Assembly: GCF_900114715.1 (NCBI RefSeq) | Contig: NZ_FOTY01000024.1 | Coordinates: forward strand, 1-41,862 | Length of the DNA stretch: 41,862 bases | Direction: 5' to 3' | Source: Salibacterium qingdaonense | GTDB lineage: Bacteria; Bacillota; Bacilli; Bacillales; Marinococcaceae | Translations under genes and position numbers: made by a program | Notes under the pieces: generated by a model | The model's input: the letters and a program-made list of their open reading frames with translations, nothing else | Database searches by the model: none | What the model was told of the DNA's origin: nothing | Shown here: positions 12,168 to 24,204 of the stretch, piece by piece | Layout: each line of letters opens with the position of its first letter | Numbering within the stretch: the first letter of the stretch is position 1

Positions 12168-12638
12168 ATGCCTCGTAAAGGACCAGTACCACGCAGAGAT
12201 GTCCTGCCGGACCCGCTTTATAATTCCAAGCTTGTAACCAGACTGATCAACCGGATCATGCTGGATGGAAAGAAAGGGAAGGCGCAGAACATTCTTTACA
12301 AAGCGTTCACCCTTGTCGAAGAAAGATCCGGTAACGATCCGATGGAAGCATTTGATCAAGCACTCAAAAATGTTATGCCGGTTCTGGAAGTTAAATCACG
12401 CCGTGTCGGCGGTGCTAACTACCAGGTTCCTATCGAAGTGAAACCGGACCGCCGTACAACACTCGGACTCCGCTGGATTGTCAGCTATGCCCGTCTCCGC
12501 GGGGAGAAAACGATGGAGGAACGTCTGGCTAATGAAATTCTGGATGCTTCCAACAACACAGGGTCCGCTGTGAAAAAACGTGAAGACACACACCGTATGG
12601 CTGAAGCAAATAAAGCATTCGCTCATTACCGCTGGTAA
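12168..12638 (+). CDS. rpsG: Small-subunit ribosomal protein S7
   Basis: S7 nucleates the head of the 30S subunit and contacts the E-site tRNA. The 156 residues equal the usual Bacillus length: [20 protein letters not shown] at the start, [25 protein letters not shown] C-terminus (here [20 protein letters not shown]). AAAGGAGGAG lies before the ATG at 12168. It sits in the conserved order rpsL-rpsG-fusA-tuf; 63 bases separate it from fusA. Confidence 0.98.
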   Translation: MPRKGPVPRRDVLPDPLYNSKLVTRLINRIMLDGKKGKAQNILYKAFTLVEERSGNDPMEAFDQALKNVMPVLEVKSRRVGGANYQVPIEVKPDRRTTLGLRWIVSYARLRGEKTMEERLANEILDASNNTGSAVKKREDTHRMAEANKAFAHYRW

Positions 12639-12701
12639 TCAACAGTTATCTAACACCCTACTAATTAATTAGTTATGGAAGAAAGGAGAAATTGAAAGTT
12701 C

Positions 12702-14780
12702 ATGGCACGAGAATTCTCCTTAGAAAAAACTCGTAATATCGGGATCATGGCTCACATTGATGCCGGTAAGACCACAGCCACAGAACGTGTTCTGTACTAC
12801 ACAGGACGTATCCATAAAATCGGAGAAACCCACGAAGGTGCTTCCCAGATGGACTGGATGTCTCAGGAACAGGAACGCGGAATTACAATCACCTCCGCTG
12901 CAACAACAGCACAGTGGAAAGATCACAGAATTAATATCATTGACACGCCGGGTCACGTCGACTTCACTGTAGAAGTGGAACGTTCCCTTCGTGTACTGGA
13001 CGGATCTGTCGCAGTGCTGGATGCGCAGTCCGGAGTGGAGCCGCAGACCGAGACTGTGTGGCGCCAGGCTACAACCTACCACGTTCCGCGTATTGTTTTT
13101 GTAAACAAGATGGATAAGGTTGGGGCGGACTTTTTATATTCCTGCTCTACATTAACAGATCGTCTTGATGCGAATGCCCATCCGATTCAGCTGCCAATTG
13201 GTGCAGAAGACAGCTTCGAAGGAATCATCGACCTGATTAACATGGAAGCTTATTACTACATGGATGATCTTGGTACACGAGCGGAAGCACGTGAGATTCC
13301 GCAGGAATATCAGGAACAGGCGGAAAAATACCGCGAATCTCTGATCGAGTCTGTTGCTGAATTTGATGAAGATATGATGATGAAGTACCTTGAGGGAGAA
13401 GAAATCAGCACGGATGAGATTAAAACAGCAATCCGTAAAGGCACCTTGAATGTTGAATTCTATCCGGTACTATGCGGGTCCGCCTTTAAAAACAAAGGCG
13501 TGCAGCTTATGATTGACGCTGTCATTGACTATCTTCCGTCCCCGCTTGATGTACCTGCTATCAAAGGTTTCCTTCCGGACACCGAGGAAGAAGTGGAAAG
13601 AGTGGCGGACGACGAAGGGCCGTTTTCTGCGCTTGCATTTAAAGTCTCCACAGACCCTTATGTCGGGAAACTGACATTCTTCCGGGTATATTCCGGAAGG
13701 CTGGATGCCGGGTCGTATGTCCGGAACACTACGAAAGATAAAAGGGAAAGAGTCGGCCGTATTCTTCAGATGCATGCCAACTCCCGTGAAGAGATTTCAA
13801 CGGTGTACTCCGGTGATATCGCAGGCGGTATCGGATTGAAAGACACAGGTACCGGTGATACACTCTGTGGTGAAAAAGACAGAGTTATCCTGGAATCCAT
13901 GGACTTTCCGGCACCGGTTATCAACCTGTCCGTGGAGCCTAAATCAAAAGCAGACCATGACAAAATGGGTATTGCTCTTGGCAAACTGGCTGAAGAGGAT
14001 CCGACATTCCAGACAGAGACAGATGAAGAAACAGGCCAGACCATCATTAAAGGAATGGGTGAGCTTCATCTCGATATCATCATTGATCGTCTGAAGCGCG
14101 AATTCAAAGTAGATGCTACTGTAGGCGCTCCGCAGGTTGCCTACCGTGAAACCATCCGCCAATCAGCTGATGTTGAAGGTAAATTTGTACGTCAGTCCGG
14201 TGGACGCGGCCAGTACGGTCACGTCTGGGTGACGTTCGAACCTAACGACGAAGGTGCCGGATATGAATTCGTCAACAAGATTGTCGGCGGTGTCGTTCCG
14301 AAAGAATACGTTAACTCGGTTCAGCAGGGCATCGGAGAAGCGCTTGACAATGGTCTTCTTGCAGGATATCCAATGGTTGATGTGAAGGCCACGCTGTTTG
14401 ATGGTTCCTACCACGATGTAGACTCCAATGAAATGGCATTTAAGGTGGCTGGGTCCCTGGCGCTGAAAGAAGCAAAAAATCATTGTAAACCGGTTCTTCT
14501 CGAACCATTGATGAGTGTGGAAGTTGTTATGCCGGAAGATTACATGGGAGATGTCATGGGTGACATTACTGCACGGCGCGGACGTGTCGAGGGCATGGAA
14601 GCACGCGGTAAATCCCAGGCAATCAAGGCGTTTGTTCCGCTCTCTGAAATGTTTGGTTACGCAACTAACCTGCGTTCCATTACACAGGGGCGCGGTAACT
14701 ACACGATGTTCTTTGATCATTACGAAGAAGTGCCGAAATCCATTTCGGAAGAGATTGTCTCGAAGAACACCGGAGAATAA
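12702..14780 (+). CDS. fusA: Elongation factor G
   Basis: EF-G is the GTPase that drives translocation and, with RRF, ribosome recycling. The 692-residue protein shows the P-loop AHIDAGKT (17-24), the switch [10 protein letters not shown], and NKMD for guanine recognition. Domain IV carries [15 protein letters not shown], and domain V ends in [15 protein letters not shown]. Length and start fit the family. The ATG at 12702 follows GAAAGGAG. It is a single full copy; other EF-G paralogues cannot be excluded elsewhere. Confidence 0.98.
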   Translation: MAREFSLEKTRNIGIMAHIDAGKTTATERVLYYTGRIHKIGETHEGASQMDWMSQEQERGITITSAATTAQWKDHRINIIDTPGHVDFTVEVERSLRVLDGSVAVLDAQSGVEPQTETVWRQATTYHVPRIVFVNKMDKVGADFLYSCSTLTDRLDANAHPIQLPIGAEDSFEGIIDLINMEAYYYMDDLGTRAEAREIPQEYQEQAEKYRESLIESVAEFDEDMMMKYLEGEEISTDEIKTAIRKGTLNVEFYPVLCGSAFKNKGVQLMIDAVIDYLPSPLDVPAIKGFLPDTEEEVERVADDEGPFSALAFKVSTDPYVGKLTFFRVYSGRLDAGSYVRNTTKDKRERVGRILQMHANSREEISTVYSGDIAGGIGLKDTGTGDTLCGEKDRVILESMDFPAPVINLSVEPKSKADHDKMGIALGKLAEEDPTFQTETDEETGQTIIKGMGELHLDIIIDRLKREFKVDATVGAPQVAYRETIRQSADVEGKFVRQSGGRGQYGHVWVTFEPNDEGAGYEFVNKIVGGVVPKEYVNSVQQGIGEALDNGLLAGYPMVDVKATLFDGSYHDVDSNEMAFKVAGSLALKEAKNHCKPVLLEPLMSVEVVMPEDYMGDVMGDITARRGRVEGMEARGKSQAIKAFVPLSEMFGYATNLRSITQGRGNYTMFFDHYEEVPKSISEEIVSKNTGE

Positions 14781-14902
14781 TTTTGTGTAAATGATTGTCT
14801 CTACATTTGTTTTATTGTAAGCTGAAAAAGGTGATTCTCCAGTGGTGATACACCTTTTCGGCTTCCATATAATTAACCTGAATTAAAGGGAGGAAATTCA
14901 CA
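14781..14902 (+). other. fusA-tuf spacer with hairpin and -10-like box
   Basis: AAGCTGAAAAAGGTG (14819-14833) pairs with CACCTTTTCGGCTT (14851-14864), with one bulge and one wobble. A TATAAT (14868-14873) follows, though no good -35 stands 17 bases upstream. B. subtilis has a tuf promoter in this spacer, so extra tuf transcription from here is plausible. Confidence 0.45.
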
Positions 14903-16093
14903 ATGGCTAAAGAAAAGTTTGATCGTTCCAAAACGCATACGAACATTGGTACTATCGGACACGTAGACCATGGTAAAACAACACTTACAGCAGCTATCAC
15001 TACTGTACTCAACAAAAATTCCGGTACTGGTGAAGCTAGAGCATACGATACTATCGACAACGCTCCGGAAGAGCGTGAGCGTGGAATCACAATCTCTACT
15101 GCACACGTAGAGTACGAAACAGAAACCCGCCACTATGCACACGTGGACTGCCCGGGACACGCGGACTATGTGAAGAACATGATCACAGGTGCTGCGCAGA
15201 TGGACGGAGCTATCCTTGTTGTGTCCGCAGCTGACGGCCCAATGCCGCAGACTCGTGAACATATCCTGCTTTCCCGTCAGGTTGGCGTACCATCCATCGT
15301 TGTATTCCTGAACAAAACAGACATGGTGGACGACGAAGAGCTTCTTGAACTCGTAGAAATGGAAGTACGTGAACTTCTTGGCGAGTATGACTTTGACGGT
15401 GACGAAACACCGGTTGTTAAAGGCTCTGCGCTTCAAGCAATCGAAGGTGTAGAAGAGCATGAACAGGCTATTGTTGAGCTGATGGAAGCAGTAGACAACT
15501 TTATCCCGACACCGGACCGTGACAAAGATAAGCCATTCATGATGCCGGTTGAGGACGTATTCTCGATCACCGGCCGTGGTACTGTTGCGACAGGCCGTGT
15601 TGAACGCGGAATGCTTAATGTTGGTGACGAGGTCGAAATCATCGGAATCGTCGAAGATAAGCGTAAAACAACGGTTACCGGAGTGGAAATGTTCCGTAAG
15701 CTTCTTGATTATGCAGAAGCCGGCGACAACATCGGTGCACTTCTCCGCGGTGTGAACCGTGAAGATATCAAACGTGGTCAGGTGCTTGCTAAGCCGAATT
15801 CGATCACGCCGCACACGAAGTTCCAGGCGGAAGTTTATGTTCTTTCCAAAGAAGAAGGCGGCCGTCATACCCCTTTCTTTGAAAACTACCGTCCGCAGTT
15901 CTACTTCCGTACTACAGACGTGACCGGCATCATCCATCTCCCGGAAGGTGTAGAAATGGTTATGCCTGGAGATAACGTTGAAATGACAGTAGAACTCATC
16001 CAGCCGATTGCGATCGAAGAAGGAACGAAGTTCTCGATCCGCGAAGGCGGCCGTACTGTCGGCGCCGGCGTGGTTGCAACGATCGAAAAGTAA
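14903..16093 (+). CDS. tuf: Elongation factor Tu
   Basis: EF-Tu delivers aminoacyl-tRNA to the A site as a GTP complex. The 396-residue product carries GHVDHGKT (P-loop, 19-26), DCPGH (switch II, with the catalytic His), NKTD and GSAL for guanine recognition, and the beta-barrel domains 2 and 3 ending in [11 protein letters not shown]. Guanine motif NKTD replaces the common NKCD, a harmless change. GGGAGG precedes the ATG. A strong terminator follows, making tuf the last gene of the str unit. Confidence 0.99.
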   Translation: MAKEKFDRSKTHTNIGTIGHVDHGKTTLTAAITTVLNKNSGTGEARAYDTIDNAPEERERGITISTAHVEYETETRHYAHVDCPGHADYVKNMITGAAQMDGAILVVSAADGPMPQTREHILLSRQVGVPSIVVFLNKTDMVDDEELLELVEMEVRELLGEYDFDGDETPVVKGSALQAIEGVEEHEQAIVELMEAVDNFIPTPDRDKDKPFMMPVEDVFSITGRGTVATGRVERGMLNVGDEVEIIGIVEDKRKTTVTGVEMFRKLLDYAEAGDNIGALLRGVNREDIKRGQVLAKPNSITPHTKFQAEVYVLSKEEGGRHTPFFENYRPQFYFRTTDVTGIIHLPEGVEMVMPGDNVEMTVELIQPIAIEEGTKFSIREGGRTVGAGVVATIEK

Positions 16094-16106
16094 GCCGGAT
16101 AATCTG

Positions 16107-16143
16107 AAAAGGGATCCTGTCTATAGACAGGATCCCTTTTTTT
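16107..16143 (+). terminator. Intrinsic terminator after tuf
   Basis: GGGATCCTGTC (16111-16121), loop TATA, GACAGGATCCC (16126-16136) and seven T; four A upstream (16107-16110) extend the stem and make it bidirectional in form. It ends the str unit. Confidence 0.95.
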
Positions 16144-16354
16144 GGAGCAGAGAACATCAAATCTGCAAGAAGTGTCGTAAATCAAGTTTCAGCCTCGAAA
16201 GCTCAAAGCAATGCACGAAAGCATTCAGAGGACAGAACCGTTTATGATATTTCAAGGCGGATATTTTTTAACAAACTGTCTTTATCCAGCATGCTGCCGC
16301 TTTTCTTATTTACAAGAATTCAAGAAGAAATGTTAAATTTCTTTTTATAAGTCC
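16144..16354 (+). other. Intergenic stretch without gene
   Basis: Between the tuf terminator and the S10 promoter I see no ORF with a ribosome binding site. AATGC/GCATT (around 16210-16226) could form a minor hairpin. Otherwise nothing recognisable. Confidence 0.6.
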
Positions 16355-16383
16355 TTGCATTCAGAACCTCGAATCATTATAAT
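16355..16383 (+). promoter_or_regulatory. Sigma-A promoter of the S10-spc-alpha unit
   Basis: TTGCAT (16355-16360), 17 bases, TATAAT (16378-16383). A perfect -10 with ideal spacing; start expected near 16390, giving a leader of about 187 bases before rpsJ. Confidence 0.8.
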
Positions 16384-16389
16384 AGATAA

Positions 16390-16885
<496 letters not shown>

Positions 16886-16914
16886 AAAATATCATTAATG
16901 AGGAGGTGTGACGA

Positions 16915-17544
16915 ATGACCAAAGGAATCTTGGGTAAAAAAATCGGAATGACCCAGCTGTTTAATGAGCAGGGCGAACTGCTTCCGGTTACGGTGATTGA
17001 AGCTGAACCAAACGTTGTTCTTCAAAAGAAAACGGCAGAATCGGATGGTTATGAATCTGTTCAACTGGGCGTTTATGATAAAAAGAAAACCAACGCAAGC
17101 AAGCCGGAGAAAGGTCATGCAGACAAAGCCGGCGCTGCTCCCAAGCGCTACACTCGTGAGCTCCGCAACGCAGCTGGAGATTACGAAGTTGGTCAGGAAG
17201 TCAAAGTAGATACGTTTGAAGCCGGTGAGCTTGTGGATGTCACAGGCACATCAAAAGGAAAGGGATTTGCCGGGGCCATCAAACGCCATAACCAGGCACG
17301 CGGACCAATGACACATGGTTCCCATTTCCGCCGCAGTCCCGGTTCCATGGGTGCAATGGGCCATTATCATGTCCTGAAAGGAAAGAAACTTCCTGGACGC
17401 ATGGGCGGCGGCACTGTGACAGTGCAAAATCTTGAAATCGTCAAAGTAGATACCGAGCGTAATCTTCTTTTGATTAAAGGGAATGTTCCCGGCCCGCGTA
17501 AAAGCTACGTAACTCTACAATCCGCTGTAAAAACAGCGAAGTAA
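16915..17544 (+). CDS. rplC: Large-subunit ribosomal protein L3
   Basis: L3 binds near the peptidyl-transferase centre and starts 50S assembly. The product has 209 residues, with the start [20 protein letters not shown] and the central loop [19 protein letters not shown] that extends toward the active site. AGGAGGTG lies before the ATG at 16915. Length equals that of B. subtilis L3. Confidence 0.98.
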   Translation: MTKGILGKKIGMTQLFNEQGELLPVTVIEAEPNVVLQKKTAESDGYESVQLGVYDKKKTNASKPEKGHADKAGAAPKRYTRELRNAAGDYEVGQEVKVDTFEAGELVDVTGTSKGKGFAGAIKRHNQARGPMTHGSHFRRSPGSMGAMGHYHVLKGKKLPGRMGGGTVTVQNLEIVKVDTERNLLLIKGNVPGPRKSYVTLQSAVKTAK

Positions 17545-17569
17545 CGTTTTATAGAAAGGAGGCTCCATT

Positions 17570-18193
17570 ATGCCGACAATAGATCTTATGAACCAAAACG
17601 GCTCTAAGGTAGGAGATATCGAACTCTCTGATGCTGTTTTTGGTATAGAACCGAATGTAGATGTGCTTCATGATGCTGTTGTGATGCAGCAGGCTTCAAA
17701 GCGTCAGGGCACGCATAAAACAAAAAACCGTTCTGAAAGAAAAGGAGGCGGAGCTAAGCCTTGGCGCCAAAAGGGTACAGGACGTGCGCGTCATGGTTCA
17801 ATCCGCTCACCACTGTGGGTCAAAGGTGGAATTGTATTTGGGCCGACTCCCAGACAGTACGGCTACAAACTTCCAAAGAAAGTCCGCAGACTTGCGATTA
17901 AATCCGCTTATTCCAGTAAAGTAAAAGACAATGAAGTAGTCGTTGTGGACGATCTTCAGCTGGAAGCTCCAAAAACGAAGGATATGATCAAGATTCTTTC
18001 CAGTCTTTCCGTGGAAGAGACAGCACTTGTTGTAACCGCTGATTACAATGAGCAGGTAGCGCTATCTGCGCGCAATATTGAAGGAGTTACTTTTGCTACT
18101 GTCGATGATGCGAATGCACTTGAGCTTTTAAATCATGACAAACTCATCATTACGCAGGGAGCAGTAGAGAAGGTAGAGGAGGTGCTCGCATAA
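17570..18193 (+). CDS. rplD: Large-subunit ribosomal protein L4
   Basis: L4 lines the peptide exit tunnel; in enterobacteria it also regulates the S10 operon, a role not established in Bacillus. The 207-residue protein has the tunnel loop [20 protein letters not shown] followed by [18 protein letters not shown] precedes the ATG. Its stop overlaps the rplW start by one base (TAATG at 18191-18195), which indicates translational coupling. Confidence 0.98.
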   Translation: MPTIDLMNQNGSKVGDIELSDAVFGIEPNVDVLHDAVVMQQASKRQGTHKTKNRSERKGGGAKPWRQKGTGRARHGSIRSPLWVKGGIVFGPTPRQYGYKLPKKVRRLAIKSAYSSKVKDNEVVVVDDLQLEAPKTKDMIKILSSLSVEETALVVTADYNEQVALSARNIEGVTFATVDDANALELLNHDKLIITQGAVEKVEEVLA

Positions 18194-18480
18194 TGGAAGC
18201 ACGCGATGTGATTAAGCGCCCAGTTATTACCGAACGGTCTGCTGATTTAATGGAAGAAAAGAAATATACGTTTGAAGTAGACGTAAAGGCAAATAAAACA
18301 CAGATTCTCAAAGCTGTGGAAGAAATCTTTGATGTCCAGGTAGCCAAAGTCAACACGATGAACTACAAAGGTAAATTCCGTCGTTTCGGCCGTTATACAG
18401 GCTATAAACCAGACCGGAAAAAAGCAATAGTGACGTTGACTCCGGACAGCGAAGAAATCGAATTCTTCGAAGGAGCATAA
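18193..18480 (+). CDS. rplW: Large-subunit ribosomal protein L23
   Basis: L23 sits at the tunnel exit and docks trigger factor, SRP and SecY. The 95-residue protein has [20 protein letters not shown] at the start and [20 protein letters not shown] in the basic loop. It starts within the rplD stop codon, and a GGTAGAGGAGG box lies inside the rplD 3' end. Length is normal. Confidence 0.98.
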   Translation: MEARDVIKRPVITERSADLMEEKKYTFEVDVKANKTQILKAVEEIFDVQVAKVNTMNYKGKFRRFGRYTGYKPDRKKAIVTLTPDSEEIEFFEGA

Positions 18481-18506
18481 ATCAATAGCGAAGGAGGGAA
18501 AAGAAG

Positions 18507-19346
18507 ATGGCTATTAAAAGAACGAAACCCATTACAAATGGTCAGCGTTTCATGTCTATTAACAAGAACACGGAAGTAACAACAGAAAAACCGGAACGGA
18601 CGCTGCTTGAACCAAAGCATAAAAAGGGCGGACGCAACAACCACGGTCGTATCACAGTTCGTCATCAGGGCGGCGGTCATAAACAACAGTACCGGCTCAT
18701 CGATTTCAAACGCGATAAGGATGGAGTACCGGGCCGTGTAGCGACGATCGAATACGATCCGAACCGTTCAGCCAATATCGCTCTCATCCACTATAAAGAT
18801 GGAGAAAAGCGTTATATTCTCGCACCGAAAAACCTTCGTGTAGGACAGGAGGTTGTCTCCGGACCGGAAGCAGATATTAAAACAGGAAATGCACTCCCGC
18901 TTGCGAATATTCCGGTGGGTACCATTATTCACAATATCGAACTGAAACCAGGACGCGGAGCGCAGCTTGTCCGTTCTGCCGGCGCCGAAGCACAGGTTCT
19001 CGGTAAAGAAGGCAAGTACGTACTTGTACGTCTTCGTTCCGGCGAAACCCGGCTTATTCTTGCAACATGCAGAGCAACTGTCGGTCAGGTAGGCAACATT
19101 GAGCATGAACTGGTTGTTATCGGGAAAGCCGGACGCGGCCGCTGGCTCAACAAACGCCCGGTTGTACGCGGTTCTGCCATGAACCCTGCAGACCACCCAC
19201 ATGGTGGCGGGGAAGGACGCGCTCCAATTGGACGTACGACTCAGGTGTCACCTTGGGGTCAACCTGCTGTTGGTTATAAGACACGTAAGAAGAACAAAGA
19301 CTCCGATAAATATATCGTCCGCAGACGTAAAAAGAAAAAGAAATAA
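18507..19346 (+). CDS. rplB: Large-subunit ribosomal protein L2
   Basis: L2 is a primary 23S binder needed for subunit joining and peptidyl transfer. The 279-residue product starts [16 protein letters not shown], has the RNA-binding motif [20 protein letters not shown] and the conserved [15 protein letters not shown] with the functional histidine. The C-terminus is a lysine run. Two residues longer than B. subtilis L2. A GAAGGAGGG box precedes it. Confidence 0.98.
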   Translation: MAIKRTKPITNGQRFMSINKNTEVTTEKPERTLLEPKHKKGGRNNHGRITVRHQGGGHKQQYRLIDFKRDKDGVPGRVATIEYDPNRSANIALIHYKDGEKRYILAPKNLRVGQEVVSGPEADIKTGNALPLANIPVGTIIHNIELKPGRGAQLVRSAGAEAQVLGKEGKYVLVRLRSGETRLILATCRATVGQVGNIEHELVVIGKAGRGRWLNKRPVVRGSAMNPADHPHGGGEGRAPIGRTTQVSPWGQPAVGYKTRKKNKDSDKYIVRRRKKKKK

Positions 19347-19401
19347 ATCGATAGCGCGCGCAGAATATGCCGCAGCATAAACAACGAAAGGAGGTTTCCT
19401 C

Positions 19402-19680
19402 ATGGCTCGCAGTCTAAAAAAGGGACCTTTTGTCGATGACCATTTAATAAAAAAGGTTGAAAACTTGAACGAAAAGAACGATAAGCAGGTAATTAAAACG
19501 TGGTCCCGCCGTTCTACAGTATTTCCACAGTTCGTAGGACACACATTCGCTGTATATGATGGAAGAAAGCACGTACCTGTATTTGTTTCTGAAGATATGG
19601 TTGGCCACAAACTTGGGGAATTTGCTCCCACCAGAACGTTCAAAGGCCACAAAAATGACGACAGGAAAACAAGACGGTAA
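19402..19680 (+). CDS. rpsS: Small-subunit ribosomal protein S19
   Basis: S19 is a 30S head protein close to the A-site tRNA, partner of S13. The 92 residues begin [20 protein letters not shown] and include [20 protein letters not shown] and the basic tail [21 protein letters not shown] precedes the ATG. The next gene rplV starts 20 bases on. Confidence 0.98.
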   Translation: MARSLKKGPFVDDHLIKKVENLNEKNDKQVIKTWSRRSTVFPQFVGHTFAVYDGRKHVPVFVSEDMVGHKLGEFAPTRTFKGHKNDDRKTRR

Positions 19681-19700
19681 GAAGAGGGGAGGTTCTGAAA

Positions 19701-20042
19701 ATGCAAGCTAAAGCAGTCGCGAAACAAGTCCGCATTGCCCCCCGCAAAGCACGGTTAGTTGTTGACCTCGTCAGGGGCAAAGAAATCGGCGAAGCCGTCG
19801 GCATCTTAAAGAATACGCCGAAAGCTGCTTCACCGATTGTCGAAAAGGTTCTGAACTCCGCAGTGGCAAACGCGGAACACAATTACGAGATGGAACCGGA
19901 AGATTTGTATGTCAGTGAAATTTTTGTAGATGAAGGCGTCACGATGAAACGTTTCCGTCCCCGTGCGATGGGACGCGCTACCGGCATCAGCAAACGTACC
20001 AGCCACATTACAGTAGTGGTATCAGAAAAGAAGGAGGGATAA
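19701..20042 (+). CDS. rplV: Large-subunit ribosomal protein L22
   Basis: L22 has a beta-hairpin that lines the exit tunnel at the macrolide constriction. The 113-residue product starts [20 protein letters not shown], and the hairpin includes [20 protein letters not shown], the usual macrolide-sensitive form without an insertion. Three bases separate its stop from the rpsC GTG, so the two are probably coupled. Confidence 0.98.
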   Translation: MQAKAVAKQVRIAPRKARLVVDLVRGKEIGEAVGILKNTPKAASPIVEKVLNSAVANAEHNYEMEPEDLYVSEIFVDEGVTMKRFRPRAMGRATGISKRTSHITVVVSEKKEG

Positions 20043-20045
20043 TGA

Positions 20046-20705
20046 GTGGGGCAAAAAGTAAATCCAGTAGGACTTAGACTCGGAGTCATCCGTGACTGGG
20101 ATTCCAAATGGTTCGCAGAAAACAATTATGCAACGTTGTTGCACGAAGATATAAAAATCCGTGAATATATCGAAAGCCGTCTGCAGGATGCTGCTGTTTC
20201 CACCGTGGAAATTGAACGGGCAGCCAACCGTGTGAACATCACCATTCACACCGCAAAGCCGGGAATGGTTATTGGTAAAGGCGGTTCTGAAGTGGAGATT
20301 CTCCGTAAAGCACTAAACGAACTCACTGGAAAAAGAGTTCACATCAACATTTCTGAAGTAAAAAATCCAGACTTGGATGCCAGACTGGTCGCTGACAACA
20401 TCGCGCGCCAGCTTGAAAACCGCGTATCCTTCCGCCGTGCCATGAAACAATCTATTCAACGGACACTTCGTGCCGGCGCACAGGGTATCAGAACAGAAGT
20501 TTCCGGACGTATCGGCGGTGCTGATATCGCCCGTAACGAAAGTTATAATGAAGGAACTGTTCCACTCCACACACTGCGTGCCGACATCGATTATGGTACA
20601 GCGGAAGCTGACACGACGTACGGTAAACTTGGTGTGAAGATCTGGATTTATCGTGGAGAAGTCCTTCCATCGAAAGGTTCGAACAACGAGGAAGGAGGAG
20701 AATAA
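20046..20705 (+). CDS. rpsC: Small-subunit ribosomal protein S3
   Basis: S3 lies at the mRNA entry channel and helps unwind mRNA. The 219-residue product begins with GTG at 20046 and reads [17 protein letters not shown]. The KH domain has [28 protein letters not shown] stands 8 bases before the GTG inside the rplV end; an ATG three bases upstream is out of frame. It is followed by rplP after 3 bases. Confidence 0.97.
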   Translation: MGQKVNPVGLRLGVIRDWDSKWFAENNYATLLHEDIKIREYIESRLQDAAVSTVEIERAANRVNITIHTAKPGMVIGKGGSEVEILRKALNELTGKRVHINISEVKNPDLDARLVADNIARQLENRVSFRRAMKQSIQRTLRAGAQGIRTEVSGRIGGADIARNESYNEGTVPLHTLRADIDYGTAEADTTYGKLGVKIWIYRGEVLPSKGSNNEEGGE

Positions 20706-20708
20706 GTT

Positions 20709-21143
20709 ATGTTAATGCCAAAACGCGTGAAGTTCCGCCGCGAACACCGCGGAAGAACGAAAGGCCGTGCAAAAGGCGGGACAGAAGTTTCTTTTGGTGA
20801 ATTCGGTCTGCAGGCACTGGATCCGGCGTGGGTTTCCAACCGTCAGATTGAAGCAGCCCGTATTGCGATGACCCGTTATATGAAGCGTGGAGGTAAAGTC
20901 TGGATTAAGATCTTTCCGGATAAGCCTTACACTCAAAAGCCGCTTGAAGTACGGATGGGTTCCGGTAAAGGTTCTCCTGAAGGCTGGGTGGCTGTAGTAA
21001 AGCCAGGAAAAATTATGTTTGAAATCGCAGGTGTTTCCGAAGAAGTTGCCCGGGAAGCACTTAGACTTGCGTCTCACAAACTTCCAGTGAAAACGAAGTT
21101 TGTAAAACGTGAAGAAGTGGGTGGTGAGGCAAATGAAAGCTAA
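20709..21143 (+). CDS. rplP: Large-subunit ribosomal protein L16
   Basis: L16 binds near the A site and helps position aminoacyl-tRNA. The 144-residue product begins [20 protein letters not shown], includes [20 protein letters not shown] and [23 protein letters not shown] at 20709 is kept over the one at 20715 because family members start M-L-x-P. GAAGGAGG precedes it. Its last 11 bases overlap rpmC. Confidence 0.98.
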   Translation: MLMPKRVKFRREHRGRTKGRAKGGTEVSFGEFGLQALDPAWVSNRQIEAARIAMTRYMKRGGKVWIKIFPDKPYTQKPLEVRMGSGKGSPEGWVAVVKPGKIMFEIAGVSEEVAREALRLASHKLPVKTKFVKREEVGGEANES

Positions 21144-21336
21144 TCAATTCAGAGACTTGACCTCAACAGAAATAGAAGAACAGACACAGACCCTGAAAGA
21201 AGAGCTCTTTAATCTCAGATTTCAGCTGGCAACCGGACAACTTGAAAATCCTGCCCGCCTTCGCAATGTCCGCAAGGATATCGCACGCGCTAAAACAGTG
21301 CTGCGTGAACGTGAGCTCGGTCTGAACAAAGCATAA
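21133..21336 (+). CDS. rpmC: Large-subunit ribosomal protein L29
   Basis: L29 is a small helical protein at the exit tunnel beside L23. ATG at 21133 gives 67 residues: [20 protein letters not shown], then [20 protein letters not shown]. The reading frame is open further upstream to 21109, but that would put the start deep within rplP and add eight residues not found in the family. It overlaps the rplP end by 11 bases, with GGTGGTGAGG as the binding site. Confidence 0.96.
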   Translation: MKANQFRDLTSTEIEEQTQTLKEELFNLRFQLATGQLENPARLRNVRKDIARAKTVLRERELGLNKA

Positions 21337-21361
21337 AACAAGAGGGGAGGTTTGGCATAAA

Positions 21362-21625
21362 ATGGCTGAACGTAACCAGCGGAAAGTCTATACCGGCCGT
21401 GTTGTTTCCGACAAAATGGACAAAACAATTTCGGTCTACGTCGAAACGTATAAAAAAGATTCCCTTTACGGCAAGCGTGTTAAAGATTCAAAGAAATTTA
21501 AGGCGCATGATGAGGACAATGCAGCAAAGCATGGAGACATTGTTAAAATCATGGAAACCCGCCCGCTTTCTAAAGATAAACGCTTCCGTCTTGTAGAAGT
21601 TGTTGAGGAATCCGTTATTATCTAA
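21362..21625 (+). CDS. rpsQ: Small-subunit ribosomal protein S17
   Basis: S17 is a primary 16S binder with an OB fold. The 87-residue product has [20 protein letters not shown], then [20 protein letters not shown], typical for bacterial S17. AGGGGAGG precedes the ATG at 21362. It lies between rpmC and rplN in the conserved order. Confidence 0.98.
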   Translation: MAERNQRKVYTGRVVSDKMDKTISVYVETYKKDSLYGKRVKDSKKFKAHDEDNAAKHGDIVKIMETRPLSKDKRFRLVEVVEESVII

Positions 21626-21659
21626 ACAATCTTTTGTGAAGAAGGGAGGTTAAACGTCT

Positions 21660-22028
21660 ATGATTCAAGAAGAAACCATGCTGAAAGTTGCTGATAACTC
21701 CGGTGCCCGCGAAATCAAAACCATTAAAGTACTGGGCGGCTCAGGACGCAAAACAGCCAATATCGGTGACATGATTGTATGTTCTGTGAAGCAGGCAACA
21801 CCAGGTGGCGTTGTCAAGAAAAATGAAGTGGTTCGTGCTGTCATTGTACGTTCGAAAAGTGGTGCGCGCCGTCCGGATGGGTCTTATATCCGTTTCGGTG
21901 AAAATGCAGCCGTTATTGTCCGGGACGACAAAAGTCCCCGTGGAACACGTATTTTCGGACCAGTAGCACGGGAACTGCGCAGTTCTCAATATATGAAGAT
22001 TGTTTCCCTCGCCCCGGAAGTTCTTTAA
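21660..22028 (+). CDS. rplN: Large-subunit ribosomal protein L14
   Basis: L14 sits at the subunit interface and is the docking point for the silencing factor RsfS. The 122-residue product begins [20 protein letters not shown] and has [20 protein letters not shown] near the C-terminus. GGGAGG precedes the ATG at 21660. Length equals that of Bacillus L14. Confidence 0.98.
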   Translation: MIQEETMLKVADNSGAREIKTIKVLGGSGRKTANIGDMIVCSVKQATPGGVVKKNEVVRAVIVRSKSGARRPDGSYIRFGENAAVIVRDDKSPRGTRIFGPVARELRSSQYMKIVSLAPEVL

Positions 22029-22064
22029 TAAAAGCCAGTATGGCCCGATGAAGGAGGTGCGATC

Positions 22065-22391
22065 ATGAGTCAACCGAAACTCCATGTGAAAACAGGCGAT
22101 AAAGTCAAAGTCATCACAGGAAAAGATAAAGGCAGAGAAGGCGTCATCTTGAAGGCATTTCCAAGCCAGTCCCGTGTACTGGTTGAGGGTGTAAATGTTG
22201 TTAAAAAACACGAAAAGCCTTCTCAGGAAAATCCCCAGGGCGGCATATCCAATCAGGAAGCACCGATTCATGTCTCCAATGTGATGCCGCTGGATCCAAG
22301 CACGAATGAACCGACAAGAGTCGGATTTAAAATAGAAGACGGCAAAAAAATCCGTATCGCCAAAAAATCCGGCGAAGCCCTTGATAAGTAA
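22065..22391 (+). CDS. rplX: Large-subunit ribosomal protein L24
   Basis: L24 is an early assembly protein at the tunnel exit with an N-terminal KOW motif. The 108-residue product shows [20 protein letters not shown] (KOW) and [20 protein letters not shown]. It is slightly longer than the B. subtilis form, mainly at the C-terminus. GAAGGAGGTG precedes the ATG at 22065. Confidence 0.97.
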   Translation: MSQPKLHVKTGDKVKVITGKDKGREGVILKAFPSQSRVLVEGVNVVKKHEKPSQENPQGGISNQEAPIHVSNVMPLDPSTNEPTRVGFKIEDGKKIRIAKKSGEALDK

Positions 22392-22417
22392 GTCGTTGAG
22401 GAAAGGAGGTCCCTTTA

Positions 22418-22957
22418 ATGAACGCGCTCAGAGAAAAATTCAAAAACGACATTGTGCCTCATCTGCACAATAAATACGAATACTCTTCCGTAATGGGAGT
22501 GCCAAAGGTCGAAAAGATCGTAATTAACATGGGAATCGGCGATGCAGTGCAGAATCCGAAAGCCCTTGATAAAGCAGTGGAAGAACTTTCACTTATCAGT
22601 GGTCAAAAACCACTTATCACCAAAGCAAAGAGATCCATTGCAGGATTTAAGGTACGTCAGGGTATGCCGATCGGTACCAAAGTTACTCTCCGTGGACCAA
22701 GAATGTATGAGTTCCTGGAAAAGCTGATTAACGTTTCCCTTCCGCGTGTCCGTGACTTCCGCGGTGTTTCGAACAAAGCCTTTGACGGCCGCGGCAATTT
22801 CACGCTTGGTGTGAAAGAGCAGTTAATTTTCCCGGAAATCGAATACGATAAAATAGATAAAGTACGAGGCATGGATATTGTCATCGTAACATCAGCCGAG
22901 ACGGACGAAGAAGCTTATGAGCTGCTCGACCAGATGGGCATGCCGTTTAAAAAATAA
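22418..22957 (+). CDS. rplE: Large-subunit ribosomal protein L5
   Basis: L5 binds 5S rRNA and contacts the P-site tRNA. The product has 179 residues, including [40 protein letters not shown] and [29 protein letters not shown] precedes the ATG at 22418. It is followed by the zinc-type rpsN. Confidence 0.98.
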   Translation: MNALREKFKNDIVPHLHNKYEYSSVMGVPKVEKIVINMGIGDAVQNPKALDKAVEELSLISGQKPLITKAKRSIAGFKVRQGMPIGTKVTLRGPRMYEFLEKLINVSLPRVRDFRGVSNKAFDGRGNFTLGVKEQLIFPEIEYDKIDKVRGMDIVIVTSAETDEEAYELLDQMGMPFKK

Positions 22958-22962
22958 ATTGA

Positions 22963-23172
<210 letters not shown>

Positions 23173-23201
23173 GCCCGAGACAGGGAAGGAGGTAAATCGA
23201 T

Positions 23202-23600
23202 ATGGTCATGACTGATCCAATAGCAGATATGCTGACCCGCATCCGGAATGCGAACACGGTCCGCCACGAGAAGCTTGAACTTCCGGCATCGAATCTGAAA
23301 AGTGAAGTTGCCAATATCCTCAAGCAGGAAGGCTTTGTCCGCGATGTGGAGTCTGTAGAAGACAATAAACAGGGACTTATCCGTATCTTTTTGAAATACG
23401 GTGCGGAAAATGAACGTGTTATTACAGGACTGAAACGAATCAGTAAACCCGGACTCCGCGTTTACGCCAAAGCAGAGGAGCTCCCTCGTGTTCTCGGCGG
23501 ACTGGGAATTGCAGTTATTTCAACGTCCTACGGTGTAATGAGCGATAAAGAAGCAAGGAAAAAACAAATCGGCGGCGAAGTACTTGCTTACGTTTGGTAA
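23202..23600 (+). CDS. rpsH: Small-subunit ribosomal protein S8
   Basis: S8 binds the central domain of 16S rRNA early in assembly and in E. coli represses the spc operon. The 132-residue product begins [20 protein letters not shown] and ends in [16 protein letters not shown], with [13 protein letters not shown] as the RNA-contact loop. GAAGGAGGT precedes the ATG at 23202. Length equals that of B. subtilis. Confidence 0.98.
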   Translation: MVMTDPIADMLTRIRNANTVRHEKLELPASNLKSEVANILKQEGFVRDVESVEDNKQGLIRIFLKYGAENERVITGLKRISKPGLRVYAKAEELPRVLGGLGIAVISTSYGVMSDKEARKKQIGGEVLAYVW

Positions 23601-23631
23601 TGAAAACTGAGTCAGAACGGAGGTGTATTGA

Positions 23632-24168
23632 ATGTCACGTATTGGTGTAAAACCTATTGAGCTCACAAGTGATGTTACGGCAGCGTTGGAGGGTAACACA
23701 ATCACGGTAAAAGGACCAAAAGGGGAATTGACCCGTAACCTTCATCCTGAAATTAAAGTAAACGTCGGTGAAGAAGAGATCACATTCGAACGTCCAAGTA
23801 ATAATAAGCAGCACCGCTCTCTTCATGGCACAACCCGCAGTATTGTGAACAACATGGTGGAAGGTGTCAAAAACGGATTCGAAAAAAACTTGGAACTTGT
23901 CGGTGTCGGTTACCGCGCAAGCAAATCCGGGGAAAAAGTGGTATTGAACGTCGGCTATTCCCATCCGGTTGAAGTGGCACCGGAAGAAGGAATCGAACTG
24001 GAAGTACCATCGAATACCAAAATAGTGGTTAGAGGAATTGACAAGGAACGTGTCGGAGCCACGGCTTCCAACATTCGTTCTGTAAGACTTCCAGAGCCTT
24101 ACAAAGGTAAAGGCATCCGTTATGAAAACGAACATGTCCGTCAAAAAGTAGGTAAGACTGGTAAGTAA
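23632..24168 (+). CDS. rplF: Large-subunit ribosomal protein L6
   Basis: L6 lies near the factor-binding site and the sarcin-ricin loop. The 178-residue product begins [20 protein letters not shown], with the duplicated L6 fold and the C-terminal signature [28 protein letters not shown] precedes the ATG at 23632. Confidence 0.98.
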   Translation: MSRIGVKPIELTSDVTAALEGNTITVKGPKGELTRNLHPEIKVNVGEEEITFERPSNNKQHRSLHGTTRSIVNNMVEGVKNGFEKNLELVGVGYRASKSGEKVVLNVGYSHPVEVAPEEGIELEVPSNTKIVVRGIDKERVGATASNIRSVRLPEPYKGKGIRYENEHVRQKVGKTGK

Positions 24169-24204
24169 CGTTTCCGCTAATCGTCACGAAAGGAGGAACG
24201 CAGC